64,000 bases of DNA, from contig PAPI01000024.1 of the NCBI GenBank assembly GCA_002708845.1, positions 310,001 through 374,000 of the forward strand, read 5' to 3'. The notes beneath the pieces are model-generated. The model ran no database searches. It had not been told where the DNA came from and saw only the letters and a program-made list of their open reading frames with translations. Position numbers and translations under genes: made by a program. This DNA comes from Leeuwenhoekiella sp. (GTDB lineage Bacteria; Bacteroidota; Bacteroidia; Flavobacteriales; Flavobacteriaceae). Positions 46,442 to 55,661 of this stretch are shown here, piece after piece (position 1 is the first letter of the stretch; each line of letters begins with the position of its first letter).

Positions 46442-46717
46442 TTGGAAGAGTATATGCTCCCCTGCCTAAACAAGAAATTCTTCGGGTTTGAATGCATGGG
46501 ATGTGGAATGCAACGATCTTTAATGGCCCTTCTACAGGGCCATTTTGCTGAAGCTTTTTTTCTTTACCCTGCGGTATTTCCTCTTATCGCCTTAGGCCTT
46601 GCTATTGTTGCTAATTTCTTTCTTGATTTTAAATATGCCGGAAAGGTTATATCCTTTTTTGCTATCTTGTCTGTCTTAACTATTATTACTAACTATATTA
46701 TCAAACTAACCCTCTAA
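46442..46717 (+). CDS. DUF2752-family small membrane protein
   Basis: A 91-residue membrane protein with the DUF2752 core CMGCGMQRSLMALLQG (a Cys-x2-Cys-G motif) and two further hydrophobic helices. Function unknown; the family recurs in Bacteroidota and Actinobacteria. The start is the TTG at 46442, seven bases after the T9SS gene; ATG 46454 is an alternative. It precedes the next membrane protein by 3 bp, so the two are co-transcribed. Confidence 0.85.
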   Translation: MEEYMLPCLNKKFFGFECMGCGMQRSLMALLQGHFAEAFFLYPAVFPLIALGLAIVANFFLDFKYAGKVISFFAILSVLTIITNYIIKLTL

Positions 46718-46720
46718 AAA

Positions 46721-47047
46721 ATGGAACAAAAAAAATTACCTAACGTTACAATTTCATTAGTTCTAGGTATAATATCTTTTATTGCCTGCTGCTTTAGCTC
46801 TGGTTTTGGTGGACTGCTATTCTCAGGTATTGCGCTTTATCTCGCCAACAAGGATAAAAAAGAAGCGCAACCAGATCCTGAATCTTATGAAAATTATGGT
46901 CAACTCAAAACCGCTCGTATTATTGCCATTGTCGGTTTAATTCTAGCAGTTATTACATCTGTTATCTCAATAATTTTCCTTGTTATCTTCGGAAGTGTAG
47001 AAGCTATTCAGGAATGGGCACAGGAAATGCAGGCTGCTCAACAATAA
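46721..47047 (+). CDS. CCC-motif small membrane protein
   Basis: A 108-residue protein with two hydrophobic helices (about 10-40, with ACCFSSGFGG near residues 22-31, and about 68-92) separated by a Lys/Glu-rich loop. It resembles the flavobacterial proteins annotated for a Cys-rich motif in the first helix. No function is known. It follows the DUF2752 gene by 3 bp and ends at a hairpin terminator. Confidence 0.8.
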   Translation: MEQKKLPNVTISLVLGIISFIACCFSSGFGGLLFSGIALYLANKDKKEAQPDPESYENYGQLKTARIIAIVGLILAVITSVISIIFLVIFGSVEAIQEWAQEMQAAQQ

Positions 47048-47072
47048 AAATTCTATCTACATTTAGTACATG

Positions 47073-47110
47073 AAAACCTTGCTATACATACATAGCAGGG
47101 TTTTACTTTT
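47073..47110 (+). terminator. Rho-independent terminator
   Basis: AAAACCTTGCTAT-acatac-ATAGCAGGGTTTT (one mismatch/wobble) with a T-rich tail, after the CCC-motif gene. Confidence 0.82.
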
Positions 47111-47142
47111 ATATAATTGTCTTAAACTAAATATCTGCTTTC

Positions 47143-48510
47143 TTATTTGAATGCTTTAAAATATGCTCTCGCTCGCTGCATAACTTTAGGCGCTAAAATT
47201 AATGTTGCAAGCATGGTAGGTATAGCCATTAATGCAAAAAAAGTGTCAATCACATTAATCATTAAGCTCAGAGAAGTCGTAGCGCCAAGCAAAATACTTG
47301 CTATATAAAAATAGTTATAGAGATGACTGTATTTAGTCCCAATCAAAAAGGATAAGCATTTTGTACCGTAATAGGAGTAACTAAATAACGAGCTTATACT
47401 GAATATTGCAATGCAAATAAGAAGAATATAGGTTCCAAAGCCAGGCATAGCATCCCCAAATGCTTTTGCGGTCAAACTCACCCCATTGGCATCAGAAGTT
47501 TGCCATACACCGGTTACTAAAATACACATTGCAGTAAGTGTACAAACGATTAGGGTATCTATAAAAGGCCCCATCATAGCCACAAGCCCCTCGCGTATAG
47601 GTTCATTAGTACGTGTTGCACCGTGCGCCATAGGTGCTGTACCAATACCAGCCTCATTAGAAAACGCTCCTCTGCGTATTCCTAAAACAATTAGAGCGCC
47701 TAAGACACCTCCAAAAATAGGATCACCTCTGTAATTTTCGGCTGTAAAAGCATCAGTGAAAATCAATTTGAAGTAATAGGGTACCGATTCCAGGTTAACA
47801 AAGAGTATGATAATTACTGCTATAAAATATAATCCAACCATCGCCGGCACCAATTTAGATGCAGTTTTACTGATACGGTCTAAGCCTCCAAGAACAACAA
47901 CCGCTGTGATTACCGCTAAAATTACCCCTATAATTAAATCACTTGAGAAACCCTTTTCAATCCCATTAGGAACTAGCAAAATGTCATTTATTGCCTGTGT
48001 AAGCTGATTTACATTAAATACCGGAAGCGCTCCTATTAAACCGGCCAAACTGAAGAAAACAGCCAAAAACTTCCAGCTTTTTCCTAAGCCTTCAACAATG
48101 AAATACATTGGACCTCCCTGAATCTGCCCGCGATCATCCTTGCCCCTATATAGAATTGAAAGACTACAGGTAAAGAACTTTGTACTCATACCCACCACAC
48201 CGCTAACCCACATCCAGAATACGGCGCCCGGTCCTCCGGCAGCTATAGCTACAGCGACTCCTGCTATATTGCCCATTCCTACCGTAGAAGATAAAGCTGT
48301 CATCAAAGCCTGAAAATGGGTAATCTCACCCGCATCTTCCGGGTTGTCGTATTTACCGCGTAAAACCTGAATGGCGTGAACAAAATACTTGAAGGGAACA
48401 AATCTGGAATAAATCATTAAAAGGAGTCCTCCACCGATGAGCAAAACCAATAAGGGCAAGCCCCAAACAAAGCCTGAAGCTTTTTCGAAAAACACATTTA
48501 GCTTTTCCAT
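47143..48510 (-). CDS. Alanine or glycine:cation symporter (AGCS family)
   Basis: A 455-residue transporter with about 11 membrane helices. Family motifs are FQALMTALSSTVGMGNIAGV and FSNEAGIGTAPMAHGATRTNEP. It imports alanine or glycine with Na+. The length is normal and no frame problem is seen. It is on the minus strand downstream of purC, with a terminator for purC in the gap, so it has its own transcript. Confidence 0.93.
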   Translation of the reverse strand: MEKLNVFFEKASGFVWGLPLLVLLIGGGLLLMIYSRFVPFKYFVHAIQVLRGKYDNPEDAGEITHFQALMTALSSTVGMGNIAGVAVAIAAGGPGAVFWMWVSGVVGMSTKFFTCSLSILYRGKDDRGQIQGGPMYFIVEGLGKSWKFLAVFFSLAGLIGALPVFNVNQLTQAINDILLVPNGIEKGFSSDLIIGVILAVITAVVVLGGLDRISKTASKLVPAMVGLYFIAVIIILFVNLESVPYYFKLIFTDAFTAENYRGDPIFGGVLGALIVLGIRRGAFSNEAGIGTAPMAHGATRTNEPIREGLVAMMGPFIDTLIVCTLTAMCILVTGVWQTSDANGVSLTAKAFGDAMPGFGTYILLICIAIFSISSLFSYSYYGTKCLSFLIGTKYSHLYNYFYIASILLGATTSLSLMINVIDTFFALMAIPTMLATLILAPKVMQRARAYFKAFK

Positions 48511-48516
48511 CGCATA

Positions 48517-48543
48517 AAAAAACCGAAAAATTATTTTCGGTTT
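48517..48543 (-). terminator. Terminator of the phoH-purC transcript
   Basis: AAACCGAAAA-at-TATTTTCGGTTT, read on the minus strand, is followed by a T-run (complement of 48514-48520). Confidence 0.82.
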
Positions 48544-48556
48544 AAAGGTTTACAGG

Positions 48557-49510
48557 TTAGGTATTCAAATACTCTAAAACATTACTTTCTATTCTATTTT
48601 CTATATCTGTCACATCTGCTTTAACAAAACGCTCACCGGTTATATTTTCAAACAATTCAATATAGCGCTCTGAAACAGTTTCAATATAGGCATCAGTCAT
48701 TTCGGGAAGTTTCTGACCTTCAAGCCCCTGAAAACCATTACTTATAAGCCATTGCCTTACAAATTCTTTAGATAATTGTTTTTGAGGCTCGCCTTTTTGC
48801 TGACGTTCCTCATAGCCTTCGGCATAGAAGTAACGAGAAGAATCTGGAGTGTGTATTTCATCAATCAGTACAATCTTTCCATCGCTAGTTTTACCAAACT
48901 CATATTTGGTATCTACTAATATAAGTCCGCGTTTTGCTGCGATTTCAGTACCTCTTTTAAAAAGCTTGTGCGTGTAATCTTCAAGTACCGCATAATCTTC
49001 GGCTGAAACAATTCCACGTTTAAGAATATCCTCTTTTGAAATATCCTCGTCGTGATCTCCCATTTCAGCCTTGGTAGCCGGAGTAATTATAGGTTGAGGA
49101 AATTTATCATTTTCTTTTAGACCTTCCGGAAGTGTAACTCCACAAAGCATGCGCTTTCCGGCTTTGTATTCACGAGCTGCGTGACCACTCATATAACCGC
49201 GTATAACCATTTCCACTTTAAATGGCTCACACTTTTTACCTACTGCCACATTAGGATCTGGAGTAGCCAGTAACCAGTTAGGCACCAAATCTTCGGTATC
49301 CCGCATCATTTTAGTAGCAATCTGATTAAGAATCTGCCCCTTATAAGGAATTCCCTTTGGCATTACCACATCAAAAGCGCTCAGACGATCTGTAGCAATC
49401 ATAATCAATAAATCATCTTCAAGGCTATAGACTTCGCGAACTTTACCTTTATAATAATTAGTCTGACCCGGAAATTTAAAATGTGTCTGGGTAATGGTTT
49501 TATTTGACAT
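48557..49510 (-). CDS. purC: Phosphoribosylaminoimidazole-succinocarboxamide synthase
   Basis: A 317-residue SAICAR synthetase. GKVREVYSL near the start, the [18 protein letters not shown] segment, and LVDTKYEFG and [11 protein letters not shown] are family motifs. It joins aspartate to CAIR in purine synthesis. It is longer than the E. coli enzyme (237 residues), as in the longer bacterial/eukaryotic-like class. It follows phoH by 17 bp. Confidence 0.96.
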   Translation of the reverse strand: MSNKTITQTHFKFPGQTNYYKGKVREVYSLEDDLLIMIATDRLSAFDVVMPKGIPYKGQILNQIATKMMRDTEDLVPNWLLATPDPNVAVGKKCEPFKVEMVIRGYMSGHAAREYKAGKRMLCGVTLPEGLKENDKFPQPIITPATKAEMGDHDEDISKEDILKRGIVSAEDYAVLEDYTHKLFKRGTEIAAKRGLILVDTKYEFGKTSDGKIVLIDEIHTPDSSRYFYAEGYEERQQKGEPQKQLSKEFVRQWLISNGFQGLEGQKLPEMTDAYIETVSERYIELFENITGERFVKADVTDIENRIESNVLEYLNT

Positions 49511-49527
49511 TGCTAAAAAATTGCATT

Positions 49528-50481
49528 TTAATCTCTGTTTTCAATCGCTTTGTAGGCTGCGATAACTTCTTTCACCAGTCTGTGGCGAATCACATCTTTA
49601 TCGTCCAGATAAATCATACCAACACCTTTTACGTCTTTGAGGACTAAAAGCGCCTCTTTAAGTCCACTTATAACGCGTCTGGGCAAATCTATTTGACCGG
49701 GATCACCGGTTATCAGGAATTTAGCATTTTTACCCATACGGGTTAAAAACATTTTCATCTGTGCATGCGTGGTATTCTGGGCTTCGTCCAAAATTACAAA
49801 AGCATTGTCCAGAGTACGCCCGCGCATAAATGCCATTGGGGCGATTTGAATAACCCCTTTCTCTATAAAACTTTCCAGCTTTTCGTGTGGAATCATATCC
49901 CGAAGTGCATCATACAAAGGCTGCATATAGGGATCGAGTTTTTCTTTAAGATCTCCTGGTAAAAAACCCAAATTCTCCCCTGCTTCAACTGCAGGCCTAG
50001 TCAAAATAATGCGTTTAACCTGCTTTTCTTTTAGCGCTTTTACTGCCAAGGCTACACCGGTATATGTTTTCCCGGTTCCGGCAGGACCCACTGCAAAAAC
50101 CATATCATTTTTACGAGCCATATCAACCAGTTTACGTTGATTGGCTGTTTGCGCTTTTATGAGCTTGCCCCCTACCCCGTGTACTAAAATTTCTCCGCTG
50201 GCTGCAGAAGTCTCATAATCTTCACGGCTTTCGCTGGTAAGCACCCGCTCAATACTATTCTCATCCAGCTTATTGTATTTGGCAAATTGCTCTAAAAGCA
50301 TAGTGATGCGTTTATCAAATTCCTCTAGGAGGTCTTCATCTCCATAAGCTTTAATCGTATTACCTCGTGCAACAAGTTTTAATTTGGGAAAATACTTCTT
50401 GAGAAGCTCTATATTGGCATTGTTCTGACCAAAAAATTCACGCGGTGTGATCTCTGAAAGTTCGATGATAAGTTCGTTCAA
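49528..50481 (-). CDS. phoH: PhoH-family ATPase
   Basis: A 317-residue PhoH-like protein. Walker [12 protein letters not shown], Walker [19 protein letters not shown] and the [11 protein letters not shown] motif mark the family. An N-terminal KH-like segment (about 15-80) is present. PhoH proteins are cytoplasmic ATPases linked to RNA metabolism and ribosome-associated processes in some bacteria. It precedes purC by 17 bp, so the two are one operon. Confidence 0.93.
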   Translation of the reverse strand: MNELIIELSEITPREFFGQNNANIELLKKYFPKLKLVARGNTIKAYGDEDLLEEFDKRITMLLEQFAKYNKLDENSIERVLTSESREDYETSAASGEILVHGVGGKLIKAQTANQRKLVDMARKNDMVFAVGPAGTGKTYTGVALAVKALKEKQVKRIILTRPAVEAGENLGFLPGDLKEKLDPYMQPLYDALRDMIPHEKLESFIEKGVIQIAPMAFMRGRTLDNAFVILDEAQNTTHAQMKMFLTRMGKNAKFLITGDPGQIDLPRRVISGLKEALLVLKDVKGVGMIYLDDKDVIRHRLVKEVIAAYKAIENRD

Positions 50482-50588
50482 AAGCGAAAGGATTTTTATA
50501 AAAAACTAGTTAATTATCTTTAGTTTTGTGCTTAACAAATGTAACCAAATTTAGTTACTATCCCCCTTAAAAATATCAACAACCACCT

Positions 50589-51419
50589 ATGCCCATTATA
50601 ACCTTAACTACTGATTTTGGCCTGAAAGATCATTTTGCAGGTGCAGTTAAGGGGGCAATCTATAGTGAAATGTCTGAGGTAACGGTTGTTGATATCTCGC
50701 ACAATGTTTCGCCCTTTCATATTACCGAAGCAGCCTACATAATTGAGAATGCCTATAGAAATTTCCCCAAGGGAACTATTCATATTATAGGTATTGATTC
50801 TGAGCGAAACCCTGAAAATAAACACATTGCCGTTAAACTTGACGGGCATTATTTTGTATGTGCGAATAACGGAATCATGTCTATGATTACGCGAAACATT
50901 TTGCCTGAAGAATTGGTAGAAATCAATATACACGACCGCATCAAAACAAATTTTACGGAGCTTGATGTTTTTGTACAGGTGGCCTGCCACATTGCCCGAG
51001 GTGGAAAACTGGGTGTTATAGGTAAACCCATTCAGGAAATAAAAGCCATCACGGGTATTATGCCGGTTATAAGTAGTGAGCAGAAGCAAATTATTGGTAA
51101 CGTAATTTATGTTGATAACTACGGAAATGTAATAACCAATATCACACGCCGCCTCTTTGAAGATGTAGGCAAAGGACGGTCTTTTATTATTCAGGCGAAA
51201 CGTGCCCATTTCAAGAAAATCCATCAACATTATAGCGATGCCATCAATTTTGAAATTGAAAAAAGTAAACGGGAAGAAGACGGAAAAAAAATAGCGCTAT
51301 TCAATTCTTCGGGCTATCTGGAACTGGCGATCTACAAAAGCAACCCAAGTACCGTGGGTAGCGCTTCAACACTTTTTGGGCTGGACTATCGGGATACAGT
51401 AAGCATTAATTTTGAGTAA
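50589..51419 (+). CDS. SAM hydrolase/SAM-dependent halogenase family protein (DUF62)
   Basis: A 276-residue protein beginning MPIITLTTDFGLKDHFAGAVKG, the signature of the DUF62 fold. DISHNVSPFHITEAAY and DNYGNVITNI follow in order. Most bacterial members hydrolyse SAM to adenosine and methionine with water activated by Asp and Arg residues; related fluorinases or chlorinases use halide. The hydrolase role is the usual one. It overlaps the next ORF region and lies divergent from phoH. Confidence 0.88.
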   Translation: MPIITLTTDFGLKDHFAGAVKGAIYSEMSEVTVVDISHNVSPFHITEAAYIIENAYRNFPKGTIHIIGIDSERNPENKHIAVKLDGHYFVCANNGIMSMITRNILPEELVEINIHDRIKTNFTELDVFVQVACHIARGGKLGVIGKPIQEIKAITGIMPVISSEQKQIIGNVIYVDNYGNVITNITRRLFEDVGKGRSFIIQAKRAHFKKIHQHYSDAINFEIEKSKREEDGKKIALFNSSGYLELAIYKSNPSTVGSASTLFGLDYRDTVSINFE

Positions 51420-51426
51420 CCTGCAT

Positions 51427-51750
51427 ATGATTATTCGTATTGTAAAACTTACCTTCAGACCTGCAGAAGTAGCTTCATTTTTAGAGCTTTTCGCCAATGC
51501 GAAAAAAACAATTAGATCAACTCCCGGGTGTAACCACTTGGAACTTTTAAGAGACACTTCAAATCCGTCAATTTTCTTTACCCACAGCCATTGGGAGCAA
51601 ACCGAAGACCTGGAAGCTTATCGCAAATCTGATTTTTTCAAAAAGACCTGGTCACAGACTAAAGTTTTGTTTGCTGAAAAACCGGAAGCGTGGAGCCTTG
51701 AAAAATTCGTAAATTTACCAGAATCAACTTCAGACAAAGTTGATTATTGA
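51427..51750 (+). CDS. Antibiotic-biosynthesis-monooxygenase (ABM)-fold protein
   Basis: A 107-residue dimeric alpha+beta-barrel protein: IIRIVKLTFRPAEVASFLEL, TPGCNHLELLRD, TNPSIFFTHSHWEQTEDLEAY and SDFFKKTWSQTK match the ABM domain. Members include quinol monooxygenases and heme-degrading enzymes; no residue here decides. I take ATG 51427 as the start; an upstream TTG at 51412 overlaps the SAM hydrolase stop and adds five residues. It follows the hydrolase by 7 bp. Confidence 0.85.
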   Translation: MIIRIVKLTFRPAEVASFLELFANAKKTIRSTPGCNHLELLRDTSNPSIFFTHSHWEQTEDLEAYRKSDFFKKTWSQTKVLFAEKPEAWSLEKFVNLPESTSDKVDY

Positions 51751-51815
51751 CAAATAAGTTATTCTAAAAACAAGAATATCTCAATATATTGAGATATTCC
51801 GCATAAAATTATAAT

Positions 51816-52706
51816 ATGAAAAATATCGCCGTAATAGGTGCCGGTACCATGGGCAACGGTATTGCACACACCTTCGCTCAAAATGGGTTTAAAGTAAATC
51901 TTATCGACATTTCTGAAGAAGCATTAAAAAAGGGTGTCCAGACCATCTCTAAAAACCTGGACAGGCAAGTTGCTAAAGAAATACTTACCGATGCACAAAA
52001 AAATCAAACCCTTCTCAATATAAAACCGGTAACCGATTTAAAAGAAGGCGTTTCAAGCGCTGACCTGGTAGTAGAAGCAGCGAGCGAGAATCTGAATATA
52101 AAATTAGATATTTTTAAAAAGCTTGATGCGTTTTGCAAACCCGGGACCATTCTGGCAACTAATACCTCATCAATTTCCATTACTCAGATTGCTGCAGTAA
52201 CCAATCGGGCAGATCAGGTCATAGGTATGCATTTTATGAACCCAGTGCCTGTAATGAAACTTGTTGAAATTATTAGTGGATATTCAACTTCAAAAACCAC
52301 ACTAAACCACATTATAAAACTTGCAGAACAATTAGGTAAAACTCCGGTACCGGTTAATGATTACCCAGGCTTTGTTGCTAACCGAATCTTAATGCCCATG
52401 CTTAACGAGGCTATTGAAACTTTATACAACGGCGTTGCCGGCGTTAAAGAGATTGACACGGTTATGAAGCTTGGTATGGCTCATCCTATGGGTCCGTTAC
52501 AGTTGGCTGACTTCATAGGGCTTGATGTATGTCACGCCATTCTTGAAGTGATGTATGAAGGCTTCAAAAACCCAAAATATGCACCCTGTCCTCTATTAGT
52601 AAATATGGTACGTGCCGGAAAGCTAGGCGTTAAAACCGGAGAAGGTTTTTACGATTATAGCGAAAGTCGTAAAGCGGAAAAAGTTTCAGATCAATTTAGC
52701 CAGTAA
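51816..52706 (+). CDS. hbd: 3-hydroxybutyryl-CoA dehydrogenase (FadB/Hbd-like)
   Basis: A 296-residue NAD-dependent dehydrogenase. The Rossmann loop GAGTMGNGIAHTFAQNGF is at residues 7-24; SSISITQIA and the GMHFMNPVPVMKLVEII motif (catalytic His) follow; PGFVANRILMPMLNEA and MKLGMAHPMGPLQLADFIGLD belong to the C-terminal domain. It reduces acetoacetyl-CoA or oxidises 3-hydroxybutyryl-CoA in short-chain fatty-acid metabolism. It stands alone, with no thiolase or crotonase adjacent. Confidence 0.94.
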   Translation: MKNIAVIGAGTMGNGIAHTFAQNGFKVNLIDISEEALKKGVQTISKNLDRQVAKEILTDAQKNQTLLNIKPVTDLKEGVSSADLVVEAASENLNIKLDIFKKLDAFCKPGTILATNTSSISITQIAAVTNRADQVIGMHFMNPVPVMKLVEIISGYSTSKTTLNHIIKLAEQLGKTPVPVNDYPGFVANRILMPMLNEAIETLYNGVAGVKEIDTVMKLGMAHPMGPLQLADFIGLDVCHAILEVMYEGFKNPKYAPCPLLVNMVRAGKLGVKTGEGFYDYSESRKAEKVSDQFSQ

Positions 52707-52770
52707 GCATTCCTTTAGACTTACCACATTGCTTAAATTTGCTTCAACTTAAAAATTTGTTCTGACCTGT

Positions 52771-53430
52771 ATGGCTTCAATAACCGAAAACCTAAGCGCC
52801 TTTAAAAAGGCAATTCCTGAATATGTTGATCTGGTTGCTGTGTCTAAAACCAAACCGGTTTCTGATTTACAGGAGGCGTATGATGCCGGTCAGCGTATTT
52901 TCGGTGAAAACAAAATACAAGAGATGACCGATAAATGGGAAGCGCTTCCTAAGGACATCAACTGGCACATGATTGGGCATGTTCAGACCAATAAAGTAAA
53001 ATATATGGCGCCTTACGTAAGTCTTATTCATAGTGCCGACCGTCTAAAACTATTTAAAGTTATTAATAAGGAAGCCGAAAAAAATGACCGTATAATTGAT
53101 GTCTTGCTTCAGGTAAAAATTGCCGAAGAAGACAGTAAATTTGGGATGGATCCTGAGGAAGCAAAAAAGCTATTATCTGGCGAGCAACTTCAAAAATACC
53201 CTAATGTACGCGTCGTAGGTTTAATGGGAATGGCATCGTTTACCGATGATGAAGACCAAATAAAACGTGAGTTTTCTCAACTTGAAAAAATTTACAATAC
53301 CTTTAAAGCATCGCAGGGCTTTACAACGCTCTCAATGGGAATGAGTGGCGATTATCGTTTGGCTCTGGAATATGGCAGCACGATGATACGAATTGGTAGT
53401 GCCATCTTTGGTGCCCGTAATTATGATTAA
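52771..53430 (+). CDS. YggS-family PLP homeostasis protein
   Basis: A 219-residue single-domain alanine-racemase-fold protein. The PLP Lys lies in VAVSKTKPVSDLQEAYDAG, with FGENKIQEM and WHMIGHVQTNKVK downstream, and MGMSGDYRLALEYGSTMIRIGSAIFG near the end. YggS/PLPBP proteins bind and buffer PLP without a known catalytic reaction. The length matches the family. The gene ends 28 bp before the DEDDh nuclease gene. Confidence 0.95.
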   Translation: MASITENLSAFKKAIPEYVDLVAVSKTKPVSDLQEAYDAGQRIFGENKIQEMTDKWEALPKDINWHMIGHVQTNKVKYMAPYVSLIHSADRLKLFKVINKEAEKNDRIIDVLLQVKIAEEDSKFGMDPEEAKKLLSGEQLQKYPNVRVVGLMGMASFTDDEDQIKREFSQLEKIYNTFKASQGFTTLSMGMSGDYRLALEYGSTMIRIGSAIFGARNYD

Positions 53431-53458
53431 GCCATAAAAGTAGGATTTAAAGCTGTTT

Positions 53459-54805
53459 ATGTACGCAATACTCGATCTTGAAACTACAGGAGGAAAATAC
53501 AATGAAGAAGGCATTACCGAGGTTGCTATCTATAAATTTGACGGGCGCGAAATTGTAGATCAATTCATTAGTCTGGTTAACCCAGAACGTCCCATACAGG
53601 CCTTTGTGGTAGGTCTGACGGGAATCAACAATCAAATGCTGCGAAACGCACCCAAATTTTACGAAGTCGCAAAACGCATTATCGAAATTACGCAGGATTG
53701 CATCATTGTTGCGCATAATGCTCAGTTTGATTACCGCATTCTTCAACTTGAGTTTGACAGGCTTGGCTATGATTATCAACGCAAAAGCCTGTGTACGGTA
53801 GAATTAGCTCAAGAACTTTTGCCCGATCAGGAAAGCTATAGTTTAGGAAAACTTGCTCGCAATTTAGGTATACCAGTTACAGACCGGCATCGCGCTAATG
53901 GAGATGCTTTAGCGACTGTAAAACTTTTTAAAATTTTACTTGCTAAAGACACGCAGAAAAAAATCATTCAGGAGTCTGTAAAACTGAATCCGAAAAAACA
54001 ATTAGACACCAAATTGCGTGATCTAATCGAAGAGGTCCCCAGTGAAACCGGTGTTTTTTATATGCATAATGCTAATGGTAGGGTGATCTACATCGGCAAA
54101 AGTCGAAACATGAAAAAGCAGGTTAATCAACACTTTACCAGCGATAACAAAAAATCTAAACGCATTCAGGATGAGGTAGAAGCTCTGAGCTACGATGAGA
54201 CGGGCAGTGAATTGGTTGCCTTGCTTAAGGAAAATGAGGAAGTCAAAAAAATTAGGCCTTATCATAACAAAAGTACGAGACGTGCCAGATTTAAGGCTCA
54301 ATTGGTAAGCTTCCTGGATGCGGATGGTTATCTAAATCTCAAGCTTGAAAAAGCAGATCGCAACAAGGCTTGCATCACGACCTTTGCAACAATACCTTCA
54401 GGGTTGGCCTATCTGCAGCGCAAAAGCGAAGAGTATGAATTGTGCCCGGTGAAGACAGGTTTGGAACATTCTGAAGAACTTTCCGGCTGCGAAGATTCGC
54501 CTGAGGTGTACAACCAACGCGTTCAAAACTTTATTGACACCCATACATTAGAAGGTAAAAACAAGATCATAATAGATCGTGGTCCAAGCCGAGAGGAACG
54601 AAGTGCTATCCTGATTGAAAATGGTCAATTTAAAGGCCTGGGCTATTATAACCTTAACCATCAGATCACAAATCTCGAAATTCTGGAACGCATAATTACA
54701 ACAATGCAAGATACTCAGGATGCCCGTCACATCATTCAAAGCTATTTGCGCAACCGAAAAGTCATTAAAATAATCGAACTTGAAGAGTTAAATAACACTA
54801 ATTAG
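53459..54805 (+). CDS. DEDDh exonuclease fused to a GIY-YIG domain
   Basis: A 448-residue two-domain nuclease. Residues 1-165 are a DEDDh 3'-5' exonuclease (YAILDLETTGG with the Asp-x-Glu, NAQFDYRILQ and HRANGDA for the remaining acidic/His residues), as in the DNA polymerase III epsilon subunit. Residues of about 193-270 are a GIY-YIG domain like the front of UvrC (TGVFYMHNANGRVIYIGKS). The last 170 residues are unassigned. Related fusions exist in many bacteria and have been called UvrC-like or Cho-like; the exact repair role is unknown. It precedes the ion channel gene by 10 bp. Confidence 0.9.
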   Translation: MYAILDLETTGGKYNEEGITEVAIYKFDGREIVDQFISLVNPERPIQAFVVGLTGINNQMLRNAPKFYEVAKRIIEITQDCIIVAHNAQFDYRILQLEFDRLGYDYQRKSLCTVELAQELLPDQESYSLGKLARNLGIPVTDRHRANGDALATVKLFKILLAKDTQKKIIQESVKLNPKKQLDTKLRDLIEEVPSETGVFYMHNANGRVIYIGKSRNMKKQVNQHFTSDNKKSKRIQDEVEALSYDETGSELVALLKENEEVKKIRPYHNKSTRRARFKAQLVSFLDADGYLNLKLEKADRNKACITTFATIPSGLAYLQRKSEEYELCPVKTGLEHSEELSGCEDSPEVYNQRVQNFIDTHTLEGKNKIIIDRGPSREERSAILIENGQFKGLGYYNLNHQITNLEILERIITTMQDTQDARHIIQSYLRNRKVIKIIELEELNNTN

Positions 54806-54815
54806 TCTAAACCTG

Positions 54816-55661
54816 GTGGTAGAATCTGCAAAACATACATGGCGATCTAAACTTCACGAGGTTATTTATGAAGCAGATACGCCTGCAGGGAAAGCATTTG
54901 ATGTTGTTCTGCTTATTCTCATTTTTCTAAGTGTAGTTCTTGTAATGCTTGAAAGCGTTTCCAATCTTCAGATTGAATACGGAAAGTACTTTTATATTGG
55001 AGAATGGATAATAACCATCTTCTTTACTATCGAATATATTTTGAGAGTCATTTCGATAAAAAAACCTTCGGCATACATATTCAGCTTTTACGGTCTTATC
55101 GATTTTATTTCTACGATTCCGCTGTATTTATCCTTCTTTATTGTGGGAACTAATGCCTTATTGACCATTAGGGCTTTAAGACTACTACGGGTTTTTAGGA
55201 TCTTAAAAGTTACACGTTACATTGGTGAAGGAAACAAACTTGCCAAGGCACTAAAAGACAGCAGACCTAAAATTCTGGTCTTTTTGTTTGCGGTAATGAT
55301 CCTCTCTGTAATCGCAGGTACACTTATGTATATTGTTGAGGGCCCCGAACACGGCTTTAAAAGCATCCCTGTGAGTGTTTACTGGTGTATTGTAACACTT
55401 ACTACTGTAGGCTTTGGAGACATAGCTCCCGTCACGGCTTTGGGTCAGTTTATAGCTACAGTAATCATGGTTATGGGTTACGGCATTATTGCAGTACCTA
55501 CGGGGATTGTGAGTGCAGAAATGGCAAAAGGCGGAAATGCCGAACCCGAACCCAACAAGCTACACCTCAATACGCAGGTTTGCCACAATTGCGGAGCCAA
55601 AAAACATCAGGACCACGCCAAATATTGCCACAACTGCGGAAACAGTCTGCACTATGAATAA
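54816..55661 (+). CDS. Voltage-gated-type ion channel with C-terminal zinc ribbon
   Basis: A 281-residue channel of the six-helix ion-transport family. A voltage-sensor-like S4 segment RALRLLRVFRILKVTRYIG carries several Arg/Lys; the pore has the K+ filter TTVGFGD near residue 195; helices S1-S6 are visible. The C-terminal tail (about 250-275) has four Cys in CHNCGAKKHQDHAKYCHNCG, a zinc ribbon. The start is GTG at 54816. It overlaps the downstream miaA start by 8 bp. K+ conduction is inferred from the filter. Confidence 0.9.
   Translation: MVESAKHTWRSKLHEVIYEADTPAGKAFDVVLLILIFLSVVLVMLESVSNLQIEYGKYFYIGEWIITIFFTIEYILRVISIKKPSAYIFSFYGLIDFISTIPLYLSFFIVGTNALLTIRALRLLRVFRILKVTRYIGEGNKLAKALKDSRPKILVFLFAVMILSVIAGTLMYIVEGPEHGFKSIPVSVYWCIVTLTTVGFGDIAPVTALGQFIATVIMVMGYGIIAVPTGIVSAEMAKGGNAEPEPNKLHLNTQVCHNCGAKKHQDHAKYCHNCGNSLHYE

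Noticed and set aside
50604-51230. 208-codon open frame on the minus strand opposite the SAM hydrolase gene
   Set aside because: It is the antisense shadow of a well-conserved gene and has no recognisable domain.
55513-55653. 47-codon extension at the front of miaA
   Set aside because: It runs through the ion-channel gene in another frame; the P-loop defines the start at 55654.
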